The position numbers and the translations under genes were made by a program. Shown here in pieces: positions 1-8,224 of a stretch of 64,000 bases of DNA. The DNA lies in contig NZ_JASISS010000011.1 of assembly GCF_030063195.1 (NCBI RefSeq), positions 41,726-105,725 on the forward strand. Direction: 5' to 3'. The first letter of the stretch is position 1, and the number at the start of each line of letters is the position of its first letter. The DNA comes from Cryobacterium sp. PH31-AA6. Its GTDB lineage: Bacteria > Actinomycetota > Actinomycetes > Actinomycetales > Microbacteriaceae. A model generated the notes under the pieces. That model did not search any database, was not told the origin of the DNA, and was given only the letters and a program-made list of their open reading frames with translations.

Positions 1-677
1 TCGGCAAGAACCGGGATAATCCCGGGCTCTCGCCGCGGAGCATCGTCGGCGCGGTTCAGGCCTCGCTCGACCGGCTCGGCACCGACTACATCGACCTGCT
101 GCATTTCCACTACGACGACCCGACCGTGCCGCTGGAGGAGAGCCTCGGCGCCGTCGACGGGCTCATCCGCAGCGGCCTGGTGCGGTACCTCGCCGCATCC
201 AACTTCTCCGCCGAACGGTTGATGGAGGCGCGGGTGCTAGCCGCCAACGGCCTGCCCCGGTTCGTGGCGTTGCAGACCGAGTACAGCCTCCTCCGTCGCA
301 CGCCATTCGAGTCCTCCCTGGCCCTGGTCACCAAGGCCCAGGGAATGTCAGTGCTGCCGTACTTCGCGCTCGCGCACGGCTTCCTCGCCGGGCGCTACCG
401 GTCGAAGGCCGACCTGACGAAGACGACCCGCGGGGCGCGTGCCGCCAAGTACCTCACCAGGCCCGGCCTGCGGATGCTCGCGGTCGTCGACCGCATCGCC
501 GAGCAACATGCCGTCGCCCCGGCCACGATCGCGATCGCCTGGCTGCTCGCCCGTGGCCAGGTCGTGGCCCCGGTGGCCAGTGCCAGCCACCCCGACCAGG
601 TGGAGGCGCTCGTGGCCGCCGCCGGCATTCGCCTCACCCGCGGCGACATGATGGACCTGGACCGGGTGTCCGCGTAG
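1..677 (+). CDS. aldo/keto reductase, C-terminal part
   Basis: The 5' end lies outside the window; the reading frame is already open at base 3. The visible ~224 residues are the C-terminal two thirds of an aldo/keto reductase TIM barrel. They include the barrel segment with DRLGTDYIDLLHFH, then the GLVRYLAASNF segment typical of the family's conserved strand and loop. The family reduces aldehydes and ketones with NADPH; the catalytic Asp/Tyr/Lys region is mostly upstream and not visible, so the substrate cannot be named. The stop is TAG at 675. An 80-nt gap separates it from the M16 peptidase, which has its own promoter-like sequence, so the two are probably not coupled. Confidence 0.88.
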   Translation, partial: GKNRDNPGLSPRSIVGAVQASLDRLGTDYIDLLHFHYDDPTVPLEESLGAVDGLIRSGLVRYLAASNFSAERLMEARVLAANGLPRFVALQTEYSLLRRTPFESSLALVTKAQGMSVLPYFALAHGFLAGRYRSKADLTKTTRGARAAKYLTRPGLRMLAVVDRIAEQHAVAPATIAIAWLLARGQVVAPVASASHPDQVEALVAAAGIRLTRGDMMDLDRVSA

Positions 678-756
678 CGAGAACCCGGCCGGGAACGTGT
701 TTCCGCAAGGCGGGTCGACCCCGGCCGGCCGACGCGGTGACATAGGCTGGGAAGAT

Positions 757-2112
757 ATGAACGGTGCCGTTGAGTTTCCCCTGGACCTGGCCGAACTCTC
801 CTTCCGAGCGGCCGGTGAGTCCCTCGTGCGCCGCAGCGTCCTGCCCAGCGGGGTGCGCATCGTCAGCGAGCAGGTGCCGGGCAGCCGCAGCCTGACCATC
901 GGTTACTGGGTCGCGGTCGGCTCCCGCGACGAACAGCCCGGCCACTTCGGATCGACCCATTTCCTCGAGCACCTGCTCTTCAAGGGAACCGCGAAGCGCA
1001 CCGCACTCGACATCGCGATCGCGTTCGATGCGGTCGGTGGCGAGCACAATGCCATGACCGCCAAGGAATACACCTGCTATTACGCCAAGGTGCAGGATCG
1101 GGATCTGCCGATGGCGGTCGAGGTGCTCACCGATATGCTCACCTCCTCCCTGCTTGACCCGGTCGAGTTCGAGAACGAGCGCGGCGTCATCCTCGAGGAA
1201 CTCGCGATGGCGGATGACGACCCGTCCGATGTGGCCAACGAGCGGTTCTTCGAGGCAGTGATGGGCGATCATCCGCTCGGACGGCCGATCGGCGGCAGCC
1301 CCGACACGATCCGGGCCGCCACCCACGCCGCCGTGCAGGAGCACTATCGGGCCAACTACCGGCCTCAGGACCTCGTCGTCACCGTGGCGGGCGCTGTCGA
1401 CCACGACGCGCTCGTCGACGGCGTCACCCGTGCGCTGATCCTGGCCGGCTGGGATCTCAGCGCCGACGCCATCCCGGTCGGGCGCCGCTCCGGCAACCCG
1501 GCAAGCATCACCCAGGGGGCGCGGGTCACCATCGTGCAGCGGCCGCTCGAGCAGGCCAACCTGTTGATGGGGTTCCCCGGCCTCCTCGCCAGCGACGACC
1601 GGCGCGTCACCATGAGCGTGCTCAACTCCATCTTCGGCGGCGGCATGTCGTCGCGCCTGTTCCAGGAGGTGCGGGAGAAGCGCGGCCTGGCCTACTCGGT
1701 CTACTCCTTCGCCCCCGGATACTCCGACGCCGGACTGTTCGGCATGTACGCCGGCTGCACGCCGGCGAAGGCCGGCCAGGTCGCCGAACTCATGCTCAGC
1801 GAGCTGCACCGACTCGCCGAGCACGGTGTCAGCGCCGACGAGATGGCCCGGGCGGCCGGACAGCTGTCGGGGGCATCCGCCCTCGCCCTCGAGGACTCCG
1901 ATACCCGGATGTCCCGGCTCGGCCGGTCCGAGATCACGCTCGGCGAATTCGTCGACCTCGACGAGGCCCTTCGCCGCCTCGCGCTGGTCACCGCGGCGGA
2001 TGTGCAGGAACTGGCCGCCGAACTGGCCGCCGGTCCGCTGTCCATCGCGGCCGTCGGCGCGCTGGAGCCCGACGCCTTCGCCGCCATCCTGCCCGACCCG
2101 ATCCGCTCCTGA
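757..2112 (+). CDS. M16 family zinc metallopeptidase (processing-peptidase type)
   Basis: About 451 residues. The inverted zinc motif HFLEH lies near residue 68, followed about 75 residues later by the third ligand region ENERGVILEE. Both are diagnostic of M16 (pitrilysin/insulinase) peptidases, and a second M16 C domain fills the C-terminal half with the SSRLFQEVREKRGLAYSV motif. Length matches the single-chain actinobacterial homologues. A longer frame reaches 697, but I choose ATG 757 because a -10-like TAGGCT (743-748) ends 8 nt before it and the upstream 20 codons are not family-like. In many actinobacteria this gene is near dapA/dapB and RNase J, as here. The physiological substrate is unknown. 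Confidence 0.9.
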   Translation: MNGAVEFPLDLAELSFRAAGESLVRRSVLPSGVRIVSEQVPGSRSLTIGYWVAVGSRDEQPGHFGSTHFLEHLLFKGTAKRTALDIAIAFDAVGGEHNAMTAKEYTCYYAKVQDRDLPMAVEVLTDMLTSSLLDPVEFENERGVILEELAMADDDPSDVANERFFEAVMGDHPLGRPIGGSPDTIRAATHAAVQEHYRANYRPQDLVVTVAGAVDHDALVDGVTRALILAGWDLSADAIPVGRRSGNPASITQGARVTIVQRPLEQANLLMGFPGLLASDDRRVTMSVLNSIFGGGMSSRLFQEVREKRGLAYSVYSFAPGYSDAGLFGMYAGCTPAKAGQVAELMLSELHRLAEHGVSADEMARAAGQLSGASALALEDSDTRMSRLGRSEITLGEFVDLDEALRRLALVTAADVQELAAELAAGPLSIAAVGALEPDAFAAILPDPIRS

Positions 2113-2193
2113 CCCGCACGAACCGACGCCGCCCCCGGGGTCGGCACCCCGACTGGCCGCCCGTGTTGTCGCTGCGAATTGAAAGAGAAGACC

Positions 2194-2796
2194 TTGCCCC
2201 ACTACATCTACCTCGTGCGCCACGGTGAACAGCAGGATGCCGAACACGGTCTGCCGGACGGCCCGCTTTCTGCCCGCGGCACGCGCCAGGCCCAGCTGAT
2301 CGCCGAGCGTCTCGGCGGCGTGCCGTTCACGGCGGCGTTCCATTCCCCGCTCCAGCGGGCCGCCGAAACCGCGAAGATCATCGCCCAACGCCTGCCGGCA
2401 CTGACCCCGGAGCCGACAGCGCTACTCTTCGACTGCATACCGTCCGGCATGGCGCCGGAAACCCCCGCGGCCTACGCGCCGTTCTTCGGCGCGGTCACCG
2501 AGGCGGAGATCGAGGCGGGGAGTGCCCAGATGGAGGATGCCGTCGCCGAGTTCCTGCAGCCCCGCCGTGGTGAGCACCACGACCTGCTGATCACCCACAA
2601 CTTCGTGATCGCCTGGTTCGTGCGCGAGGTGCTCGGAGCGCCCGACTGGCGCTGGATCAGCATCAACCAGGCCAATTGCGGCCTCACCGTGCTGCACCAG
2701 AAACCCGGCCGCCCCTGGACCATGATCACCCACAACGACACCGGGCACCTGCCGGTGGAGCTGCGCACCGGCCTGCCTGACCCGCTTCTGTTCTGA
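2194..2796 (+). CDS. histidine phosphatase superfamily protein
   Basis: About 200 residues. The N-terminal LVRHGE motif holds the phospho-accepting histidine. The second histidine region is the later LITHNFVIAWFVREVL. Both are signatures of the phosphoglycerate-mutase-like phosphatases. The substrate cannot be deduced. I choose TTG 2194 because AAAGAGAAG (2182-2190) sits at ribosome-binding distance; an alternative TTG at 2179 adds five residues ahead of a conserved start. It lies 81 nt downstream of the M16 gene on the same strand and faces the GNAT gene convergently. Confidence 0.82.
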   Translation: MPHYIYLVRHGEQQDAEHGLPDGPLSARGTRQAQLIAERLGGVPFTAAFHSPLQRAAETAKIIAQRLPALTPEPTALLFDCIPSGMAPETPAAYAPFFGAVTEAEIEAGSAQMEDAVAEFLQPRRGEHHDLLITHNFVIAWFVREVLGAPDWRWISINQANCGLTVLHQKPGRPWTMITHNDTGHLPVELRTGLPDPLLF

Positions 2797-2832
2797 GGCG
2801 TGCCCGCCCGGGCGGACCGGCGGAGTACCGGG

Positions 2833-3339
2833 TCAGTCGAGGCGCTTACGGTACCAGTTCGTGGCGTTCGGGTTGTCGTTGTACGGCGCGCAGTCCTCGT
2901 AGCCGGCCCGAGAATAGAGCACCCCCGCGGCCGTCAGGCTCGCGTTCGTGTCGAGGACGACTTCGTCGGCGCCGAGGTCCAGCGCACGCCGCTCCAGCTC
3001 GGCGAGCAGAGCCCCGCCCCAGCCCCGACCGCGCACCTGCGGCTGCAACCAGAGGTGCTTGATCTCGAAGCGCGCCAGCCCCTGTGCTGAATCCTCGATC
3101 CGGCGCACACCGCCGCACCCGACGAAGGCGCGTTCGCGTTCCCCGTTCTGCTCGCTGACGAGCAGGAACACTCCGCGTGGCCGCACGAACTGGTCCGGAG
3201 TCGGAAATGTGGTGCGGTACTCACCCTGGGCTGCCGGGAAGGTCGACTCGCGGTCGCTGAAGTACTGGGTGAGCAGCACGATCGAGCCGGCATCCGTCAC
3301 CGACACGTCGCTGAAGGCCAGGGCGGGAGAATCGGACAT
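2833..3339 (-). CDS. GNAT family N-acetyltransferase
   Basis: 168 residues. The acetyl-CoA-binding signature LWLQPQVRGRGWGGALL (about residues 96-112) is the GNAT Q/RxxGxG/A loop, followed by the long helix and a C-terminal ARAGYEDC motif region typical of the fold. The acceptor substrate is unknown. ATG 3339 is supported by a -10-like TAGCCT (reverse complement of 3346-3351) ending 6 nt upstream, so the transcript is probably leaderless. It diverges from dapB; the two -10 boxes are 39 bp apart. Confidence 0.87.
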   Translation of the reverse strand: MSDSPALAFSDVSVTDAGSIVLLTQYFSDRESTFPAAQGEYRTTFPTPDQFVRPRGVFLLVSEQNGERERAFVGCGGVRRIEDSAQGLARFEIKHLWLQPQVRGRGWGGALLAELERRALDLGADEVVLDTNASLTAAGVLYSRAGYEDCAPYNDNPNATNWYRKRLD

Positions 3340-3402
3340 GAGTCAAGGCTACTTCGCCCCGCGGCTGCGGCAAGGCCCGGCCGCCCTTGGTAGATTGGTC
3401 GC

Positions 3403-4227
3403 ATGACAACACGGGTGGCCATCGTCGGCGTAACGGGAACGATGGGCCGCCTCGTCGCCGCATTGATCGAGAAAACCGACGGCTATGAACTCGTCGCCGG
3501 GCTGAACTCCGCCAGCAACCTGGCCGAGATGCTCGGTGCCGACGTCGTGATCGACCTCACGGTGCCCGGGGCCAGCCAGGGCGTCGTCGACTTCGCCGTC
3601 GACAACGGCCTTCGCGTGCTGGTCGGCACCTCCGGCTGGTCGCAGGACCGGATCGACGCCCTCGCCCGGCGCATCGCGGGGCGCGACGACACCGGCGTGG
3701 TCATCATCCCCAACTTCTCCATCGGCTCCGTCATCGGCACGGCACTCTCGGCCATGGTCGCCCGCTTCTTCGATTCGATCGAGATCGTCGAGGCGCACCA
3801 GGCCGCAAAGGTCGACTCTCCCTCCGGTACCGCGGTGCGCACGGCCGAGCTGATCGGTAAGGCCAGAGCGGGCCTCGGTCCGGTTTCCGCCCCGCACATT
3901 GATCAGCGCGCCCGTGGCCAGCAGGTATCCAGTGTGCCCGTGCACAGCCTCCGGCTTGAGGGGCTGCTCGCCCGTCAGGACGTCATCTTCGGCGGCACGG
4001 GGGAGACGCTGACGATCAGCCACAACACCCTCTCCGCGGCGGCCTACGAGCGTGGCATCCTGCTCGCCCTCGCCGCGGCCGTGACTGCCAACGGCGTCAC
4101 GGTCGGACTCGACCAGATCGTCGACCTGGGCCTCGGCGAGCCGGCCGCCCGGGAGACACCGCCCGAACCGGGGCCGGACGACTCCGTTCCGGGCGACTCG
4201 GTTGCCGGCGCTGCAGGGACCGAATAA
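3403..4227 (+). CDS. dapB: 4-hydroxy-tetrahydrodipicolinate reductase
   Basis: 274 residues. It reduces the product of DapA to tetrahydrodipicolinate in the DAP/lysine pathway, supplying peptidoglycan and lysine. The Rossmann motif GVTGTMG is at residues 9-15 and the catalytic signature EAHQAAKVDSPSGTA near residues 128-142, where the Lys and the SGT loop are expected. Two differences from textbook sequences are notable: GVTGTMG replaces the common GxxGxMG form with T before MG, and EAHQAAK replaces the usual second His. It also has a ~25-residue acidic, proline-rich C-terminal tail. A TAGATT (3391-3396) ends 6 nt before ATG 3403, suggesting a leaderless mRNA. Confidence 0.93.
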   Translation: MTTRVAIVGVTGTMGRLVAALIEKTDGYELVAGLNSASNLAEMLGADVVIDLTVPGASQGVVDFAVDNGLRVLVGTSGWSQDRIDALARRIAGRDDTGVVIIPNFSIGSVIGTALSAMVARFFDSIEIVEAHQAAKVDSPSGTAVRTAELIGKARAGLGPVSAPHIDQRARGQQVSSVPVHSLRLEGLLARQDVIFGGTGETLTISHNTLSAAAYERGILLALAAAVTANGVTVGLDQIVDLGLGEPAARETPPEPGPDDSVPGDSVAGAAGTE

Positions 4228-4688
4228 TGAAGAGCCGGTTGGCCGTCGTTCCGATGGCGTTGCTCCTCGCGTTCTACCTGGTGCTCGTCGGCTGGCGCGC
4301 GGTGCTGTTCGTGCAAAGCGGTGACCCCGTCGGCATCGTGATCGGTGTGGCACTGATGATCCTGCCCGTGATCGGGGTGTGGGCACTCGTGCTCGAACTT
4401 CGGTTCGGCCGGCGGTCGGAACAACTGGTGCGCCGGCTCGAGCGTGAGGGAGAGCTTCCCGTCGAGGAGCTGCCGACCCGCCCGAGCGGGCGGCCGCTAC
4501 GCGACGCGGCAGACGCCGAATTCCCCCGGTTCAAGGCGGAGGTGGATGCCGCCCCGGAAGACTGGCGGGCCTGGTTCCGGCTCGGACTGGCCTACGACGC
4601 TTCCGGAGACCGCCGCCGGGCCCGCGGCGCCATCCGCACCGCAATCGCCCTCGAACGCTCCGTAGAGGCGGCCGCCCCGCCCCGGTAG
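4227..4688 (+). CDS. small membrane protein with TPR-like tail
   Basis: 153 residues. Two hydrophobic segments (about residues 5-25 and 34-58) are followed by a basic, charged stretch. The C-terminal part, DWRAWFRLGLAYDASGDRRR, resembles a tetratricopeptide repeat, so the protein probably sits in the membrane with a cytoplasmic tail. Its ATG overlaps the last base of the dapB stop codon (TAATG), so it is translationally coupled to dapB. I do not recognise a specific function. Confidence 0.78.
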   Translation: MKSRLAVVPMALLLAFYLVLVGWRAVLFVQSGDPVGIVIGVALMILPVIGVWALVLELRFGRRSEQLVRRLEREGELPVEELPTRPSGRPLRDAADAEFPRFKAEVDAAPEDWRAWFRLGLAYDASGDRRRARGAIRTAIALERSVEAAAPPR

Positions 4689-4731
4689 ACGCGCCGGTGC
4701 CCGGGGAGGCCGGGGATCCGCCGACCCAGGA

Positions 4732-5622
4732 TCAGGGCTGCTCAAGCATCCACTCGACCGCCGCGGCCGCCGTCCGGTGCGAGAAGACGAATCCGTCGTC
4801 CTGGAGCAGGGTCGAGTCGACCTCCTGGTCGGCCAGCAGCAGCGCACGCGCGGCATCCTGCAGGGCCAGGGTCAGCAACGGTTCGGGTACGGGGATCCTG
4901 AATGGGCGGTGCAGCGCAGTGGCGACCGCCTTGATCACATCGGTGGAGGTGGCCGGGGTCGGGCCGACGAGATTCACCGGTCCGGACAGGTCGGACCCAA
5001 GCAGGTGCACGATCGCGGCGGCCTCGTCGTGCAGGCTGATCCACGGCCAGTGCGCGGTGCCGCGACCGAGCGGACCGGCCAGGCCGAAGCGGACCAACGG
5101 CAGCACTGGCCGCAGTGCTCCGCCCCTGGCAATGACCAGTCCGGTGCGGAACGTCACGACCCTGGTCTGCTCGGGGGCGAGCCCGGCCTCCGCTTCCCAG
5201 GCGGCGACGACGCCCGCCAGGAAATCGGTGCCCGGGGCCGACTCCTCGGTGAGCACTTCCCCTGGACGGTCACCGTAGATGCCGACCGCTGAGGCATTGA
5301 GGAGGACGGCGGGCGGGCGGGTGCTGCGCCGCATTGCGTCGGTCAGCGTGCGGGTGGACTGCACTCTCGATTCGAGGATCTGCCGACGGTAACCTGTGGT
5401 CCACGGCAGACGGGCGAGCGACGCACCGGACAGGTTGATCACCGCATCCACCTGCCCGAGCGCGGCCTCGTCCAGGCTGAGTGCGGCCGGGTTCCACCGG
5501 AATTCATTCGGCGTCTGCGGGGCACGGCGCACCAGGCGCGCGATCGTGTGGCCCGCCGCGCCGAGCTGGCGGCAGACCTCGGTGCCGATCAGGCCGGAGG
5601 CCCCTGAGACCAGTACTCGCAT
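4732..5622 (-). CDS. TIGR01777-type NAD(P)-binding epimerase-like protein
   Basis: 296 residues. The N-terminal Rossmann motif SGASGLIGTEV (residues 6-16) marks the extended SDR family. The segments YGDRPGEVLTEE and the C-terminal RPFRIPVPEPLLTL are characteristic of the TIGR01777 (YfcH/SulA-like) group. The reaction is not known for the family. It starts 14 nt after the end of the OsmC gene on the same strand and is probably co-transcribed with it. Confidence 0.85.
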   Translation of the reverse strand: MRVLVSGASGLIGTEVCRQLGAAGHTIARLVRRAPQTPNEFRWNPAALSLDEAALGQVDAVINLSGASLARLPWTTGYRRQILESRVQSTRTLTDAMRRSTRPPAVLLNASAVGIYGDRPGEVLTEESAPGTDFLAGVVAAWEAEAGLAPEQTRVVTFRTGLVIARGGALRPVLPLVRFGLAGPLGRGTAHWPWISLHDEAAAIVHLLGSDLSGPVNLVGPTPATSTDVIKAVATALHRPFRIPVPEPLLTLALQDAARALLLADQEVDSTLLQDDGFVFSHRTAAAAVEWMLEQP

Positions 5623-5636
5623 GACGCCGACCCTGG

Positions 5637-6062
5637 CTAGGCCAGTTCGGCTTCGATCGTGATCGGGATGCCGGCCAGCGCCTTCGAGATCGGGCAGTTG
5701 GCCTTCGCGTCGGCCGCGAAGGCCTCGAATTCCGCTTCGGTCAGGCCGGGCACGCTGGCGCTCACGAGCAGGTGGCTGCCGACGACTCCGACCCCGGCCT
5801 CGAAGGTGACAGCGGCGGTGGTCTGGATGTTCTCCGGGGTGTGCCCGGCGGCGCTGAGCCCGTTGGCGAGCGCCATCGAGAAGCAGGCGGCGTGGGCTGC
5901 CCCGAGGAGTTCCTCCGGGTTGGTCGTGTTCGGGCTGCCGACCGAGCGGGCCTGCCAGGTCACCGGGAATTCGGCGGCGTGCGATGAATCGAGGGAGACA
6001 GTGCCCTGGCCGGACTTCAGATCGCCGGTCCAGACGGTGGTTGCTTCGCTGGTCAATGCCAT
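5637..6062 (-). CDS. OsmC family peroxiredoxin
   Basis: 141 residues. OsmC/Ohr proteins reduce organic hydroperoxides with a pair of cysteines. Both expected cysteines are visible, in HAACFSMAL (near residue 57) and NCPISKAL (near residue 124). The phrase NPEELLGAAHAACFS is typical of the OsmC rather than the Ohr branch. ATG 6062 is preceded by a strong ribosome-binding site (GGAGGT, reverse complement around 6069-6074), so I reject the longer frame from 6098. It is the first gene of a probable two-gene unit with the TIGR01777 protein. Confidence 0.9.
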   Translation of the reverse strand: MALTSEATTVWTGDLKSGQGTVSLDSSHAAEFPVTWQARSVGSPNTTNPEELLGAAHAACFSMALANGLSAAGHTPENIQTTAAVTFEAGVGVVGSHLLVSASVPGLTEAEFEAFAADAKANCPISKALAGIPITIEAELA

Positions 6063-6146
6063 GGTGTTACCTCCAGAGTGAACCCCCAGCCTAGCCATCC
6101 GGCCTCGGAACGGGGCGAACCAGTCTGGGAATCGGCAGGGAGGCGC

Positions 6147-6668
6147 CTATCTGGCGTCGCGGGGACCGCGCCCGAGGAGGCCCGCCCGCACGAGCAGCAG
6201 GAAGAGCTGGCAACCAAGGCAGTAGTCGAACACGGCGTTGAGGAAGGCCGCGATGAATGCGGCGGCGGCCGCAATGCCCACGGCCGGCGCCAGGCCGGCC
6301 AGTCCCAGGACCACTCCGACGAGGGTGACCAGCAGGCCGACGCCCTGGGCGAAGGTCGGCGGGGCCGGATTCTCGAGCGCGGTCGGCGGGGCCAGCCTCG
6401 GTCGCACGAAACGCTTGAACAGAAGCCCCCACGGATGACGGCCTGCGCCGGCGAACGCACCCCAGGCGAACAGGACGGCGAGCCCGGCCAACAGGGAGAG
6501 AGCGGCAGCGGATGCCCCGATGAGCGACAGGAACACCACGACGAGCAGCAGCACGGCCGTGATCCCGGCGCCGAAGCGCGGCCCGCGCGGGTCGAGGTCG
6601 GCGCGGCGCGGGCGGGGTGCGCCCGCGGACGCTCCGGCCCCGCCGGGATCAGTGGGGGAGGTTGGCAT
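6147..6668 (-). CDS. DUF4395 integral membrane protein
   Basis: 173 residues with about four hydrophobic helices after a proline-rich, charged N-terminus. The C-terminal motif DYCLGCQLFLLL, with a CxxC, is the hallmark of DUF4395 proteins. These are commonly encoded beside thioredoxin-like genes in actinobacteria, as here. The start overlaps the end of the thioredoxin-like gene by 20 bp, indicating translational coupling. A role in membrane thiol redox chemistry is an inference from the CxxC and the partner gene. Confidence 0.85.
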   Translation of the reverse strand: MPTSPTDPGGAGASAGAPRPRRADLDPRGPRFGAGITAVLLLVVVFLSLIGASAAALSLLAGLAVLFAWGAFAGAGRHPWGLLFKRFVRPRLAPPTALENPAPPTFAQGVGLLVTLVGVVLGLAGLAPAVGIAAAAAFIAAFLNAVFDYCLGCQLFLLLVRAGLLGRGPRDAR

Positions 6669-7098
6669 GGAGGCTCCCTGGCAGGGTGTCGAGGTGGGCG
6701 ATGATGCCGGCCCTGTGGGGCGCGCCGCCGACCCTCTCGCGCACCCGACCGGACCGGTCCAGGATGAGGGTGGTCGGGGTCTGCAGAACCTGGAAGCGGC
6801 GGGCGAGATCGGCCCGGTGGGTCAGGTCCACCTCGATGTGCACGACGCCGGGCCGGGACCGGGCAACGTTGGCGAGCATCGTGCGCGTGCCGGGGCAACG
6901 GGCGCAATGCTCGGTCGAGAACTGAACCAGGGTGGCGTCCGCCCCGAACGACACGGTGCTGGCGAGATCCGCCGGGGTGAGCGCCGGAGCCTCAACCACG
7001 GTCGTGTAGCGGTCCTGCCTCGCCCGCCAGGCCAGCCCGAGCAGGGTCGCGGCGGCCACGAGCGCCAGCACACCGCCGAGGGCGAGAAGAGGGTCCAT
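6649..7098 (-). CDS. membrane-anchored thioredoxin-like protein
   Basis: 149 residues. One N-terminal transmembrane segment (about residues 4-26) is followed by a thioredoxin domain with the redox motif CARC (about residues 65-68) and the cis-proline loop VLQTPTTLILD. The domain probably faces outside the cytoplasm. It is the promoter-proximal gene of a pair with DUF4395. TACCGT (reverse complement of 7105-7110) ends 6 nt upstream of ATG 7098, fitting a leaderless transcript. Confidence 0.88.
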   Translation of the reverse strand: MDPLLALGGVLALVAAATLLGLAWRARQDRYTTVVEAPALTPADLASTVSFGADATLVQFSTEHCARCPGTRTMLANVARSRPGVVHIEVDLTHRADLARRFQVLQTPTTLILDRSGRVRERVGGAPHRAGIIAHLDTLPGSLHANLPH

Positions 7099-7218
7099 GG
7101 TTCAACGGTACGGGCCTCGGGCCGCGGCAGGGGGACTATGACGACAGGTTACGGCGCACGCGGGTTGCGCCGGAGCCTGCGCGTGCGATCCGGCACGGTG
7201 ACCGGTAGCCTGTGATTC

Positions 7219-8196
7219 GTGTCTACGTCCTATAACCCATTCGGCCAGGTCCTCGTCGCCCTGGTCACACCCTTCACTGCCGACGGCGAAGTCGACTGGG
7301 CGGGAGTGGCGAAACACATCGACGATGTGATCTGCGCCGGGGCCGACGGCATCGTCGTTTCCGGCACCACCGGCGAGACGTCCACCCTGACCGACCCGGA
7401 GAAGATCCGTCTGGTCGAGGTCGGCAAGGACGTCGCGGGCGGCCGCGCGAAGATCATCACCGGCGGCGGGTCCAACGAGACCGCCCACGCCATGCAGCTC
7501 GCCAGACAGAGCGAGAAGGCCGGCGCCGACGGCAACATGATCGTCACCCCGTACTACAACAAGCCGACCCAGTCGGGCATCCTCACCCACTTCCGGATGA
7601 TCGCCGACGCCACCGACCTGCCGGTGATCCTCTACGACATCCCTGGACGCACCGGCGTGCCGATCAACTACGAGACCATCCTGCGCGCCGCGAAACACCC
7701 CAACATCCTCGCCGTGAAGGACGCCAAGGGCGACCTGGCTCAGGTCAGCCGGGTGCTCAACCAGACCGACCTGCTCTACTTCTCGGGCGACGACCCGAAC
7801 GTGCTCCCGCACCTGTCGATCGGCGCGACCGGCCTGATCGGAGTCACCGCGAACATCGCGGCAATGCCGTACCGCCAGATGGTGGATGCCGTCAACGCCG
7901 GCGACCTGAGGACGGCAACGGCCGCGCACCGGCAGCTCGAGCCGCTCGTGCGCGCGTGCATGACGCATGTGCCGGGCACCGTCGCGGTCAAGTACATCCT
8001 GCACGGCCTCGGCCGGATCAGCAGCCCGCGGGTGCGCCTGCCCCTCGTCGGCCCGGAGGACTTCGAGGCCGCGCAGATCGAGGACGAAATCGACCTGGTC
8101 AGGAACATCCCCGGCGTCGACTTCTCCAACTTCCGCCCCGACCGCAACGCCGCCGCGGGCGGCGCGCTGCCCAGGATCGCCGGGACGACACGCTAA
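7219..8196 (+). CDS. dapA: 4-hydroxy-tetrahydrodipicolinate synthase
   Basis: 325 residues. It condenses pyruvate with aspartate semialdehyde in the first committed DAP/lysine step. The GTTGET motif (near residue 48), YYNKPTQ with the catalytic Tyr (near 111) and AVKDAKGD with the Schiff-base Lys (near 168) are all present. The start is GTG 7219: TAGCCT (7206-7211) ends 7 nt before it and no Shine-Dalgarno sequence is present, so it is probably leaderless. It is followed 28 nt later by rnj; the dapA-rnj order is common in actinobacteria. Confidence 0.95.
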   Translation: MSTSYNPFGQVLVALVTPFTADGEVDWAGVAKHIDDVICAGADGIVVSGTTGETSTLTDPEKIRLVEVGKDVAGGRAKIITGGGSNETAHAMQLARQSEKAGADGNMIVTPYYNKPTQSGILTHFRMIADATDLPVILYDIPGRTGVPINYETILRAAKHPNILAVKDAKGDLAQVSRVLNQTDLLYFSGDDPNVLPHLSIGATGLIGVTANIAAMPYRQMVDAVNAGDLRTATAAHRQLEPLVRACMTHVPGTVAVKYILHGLGRISSPRVRLPLVGPEDFEAAQIEDEIDLVRNIPGVDFSNFRPDRNAAAGGALPRIAGTTR

Positions 8197-8224
8197 TCAC
8201 GCCACCGACCACCTAGGAGGGCAC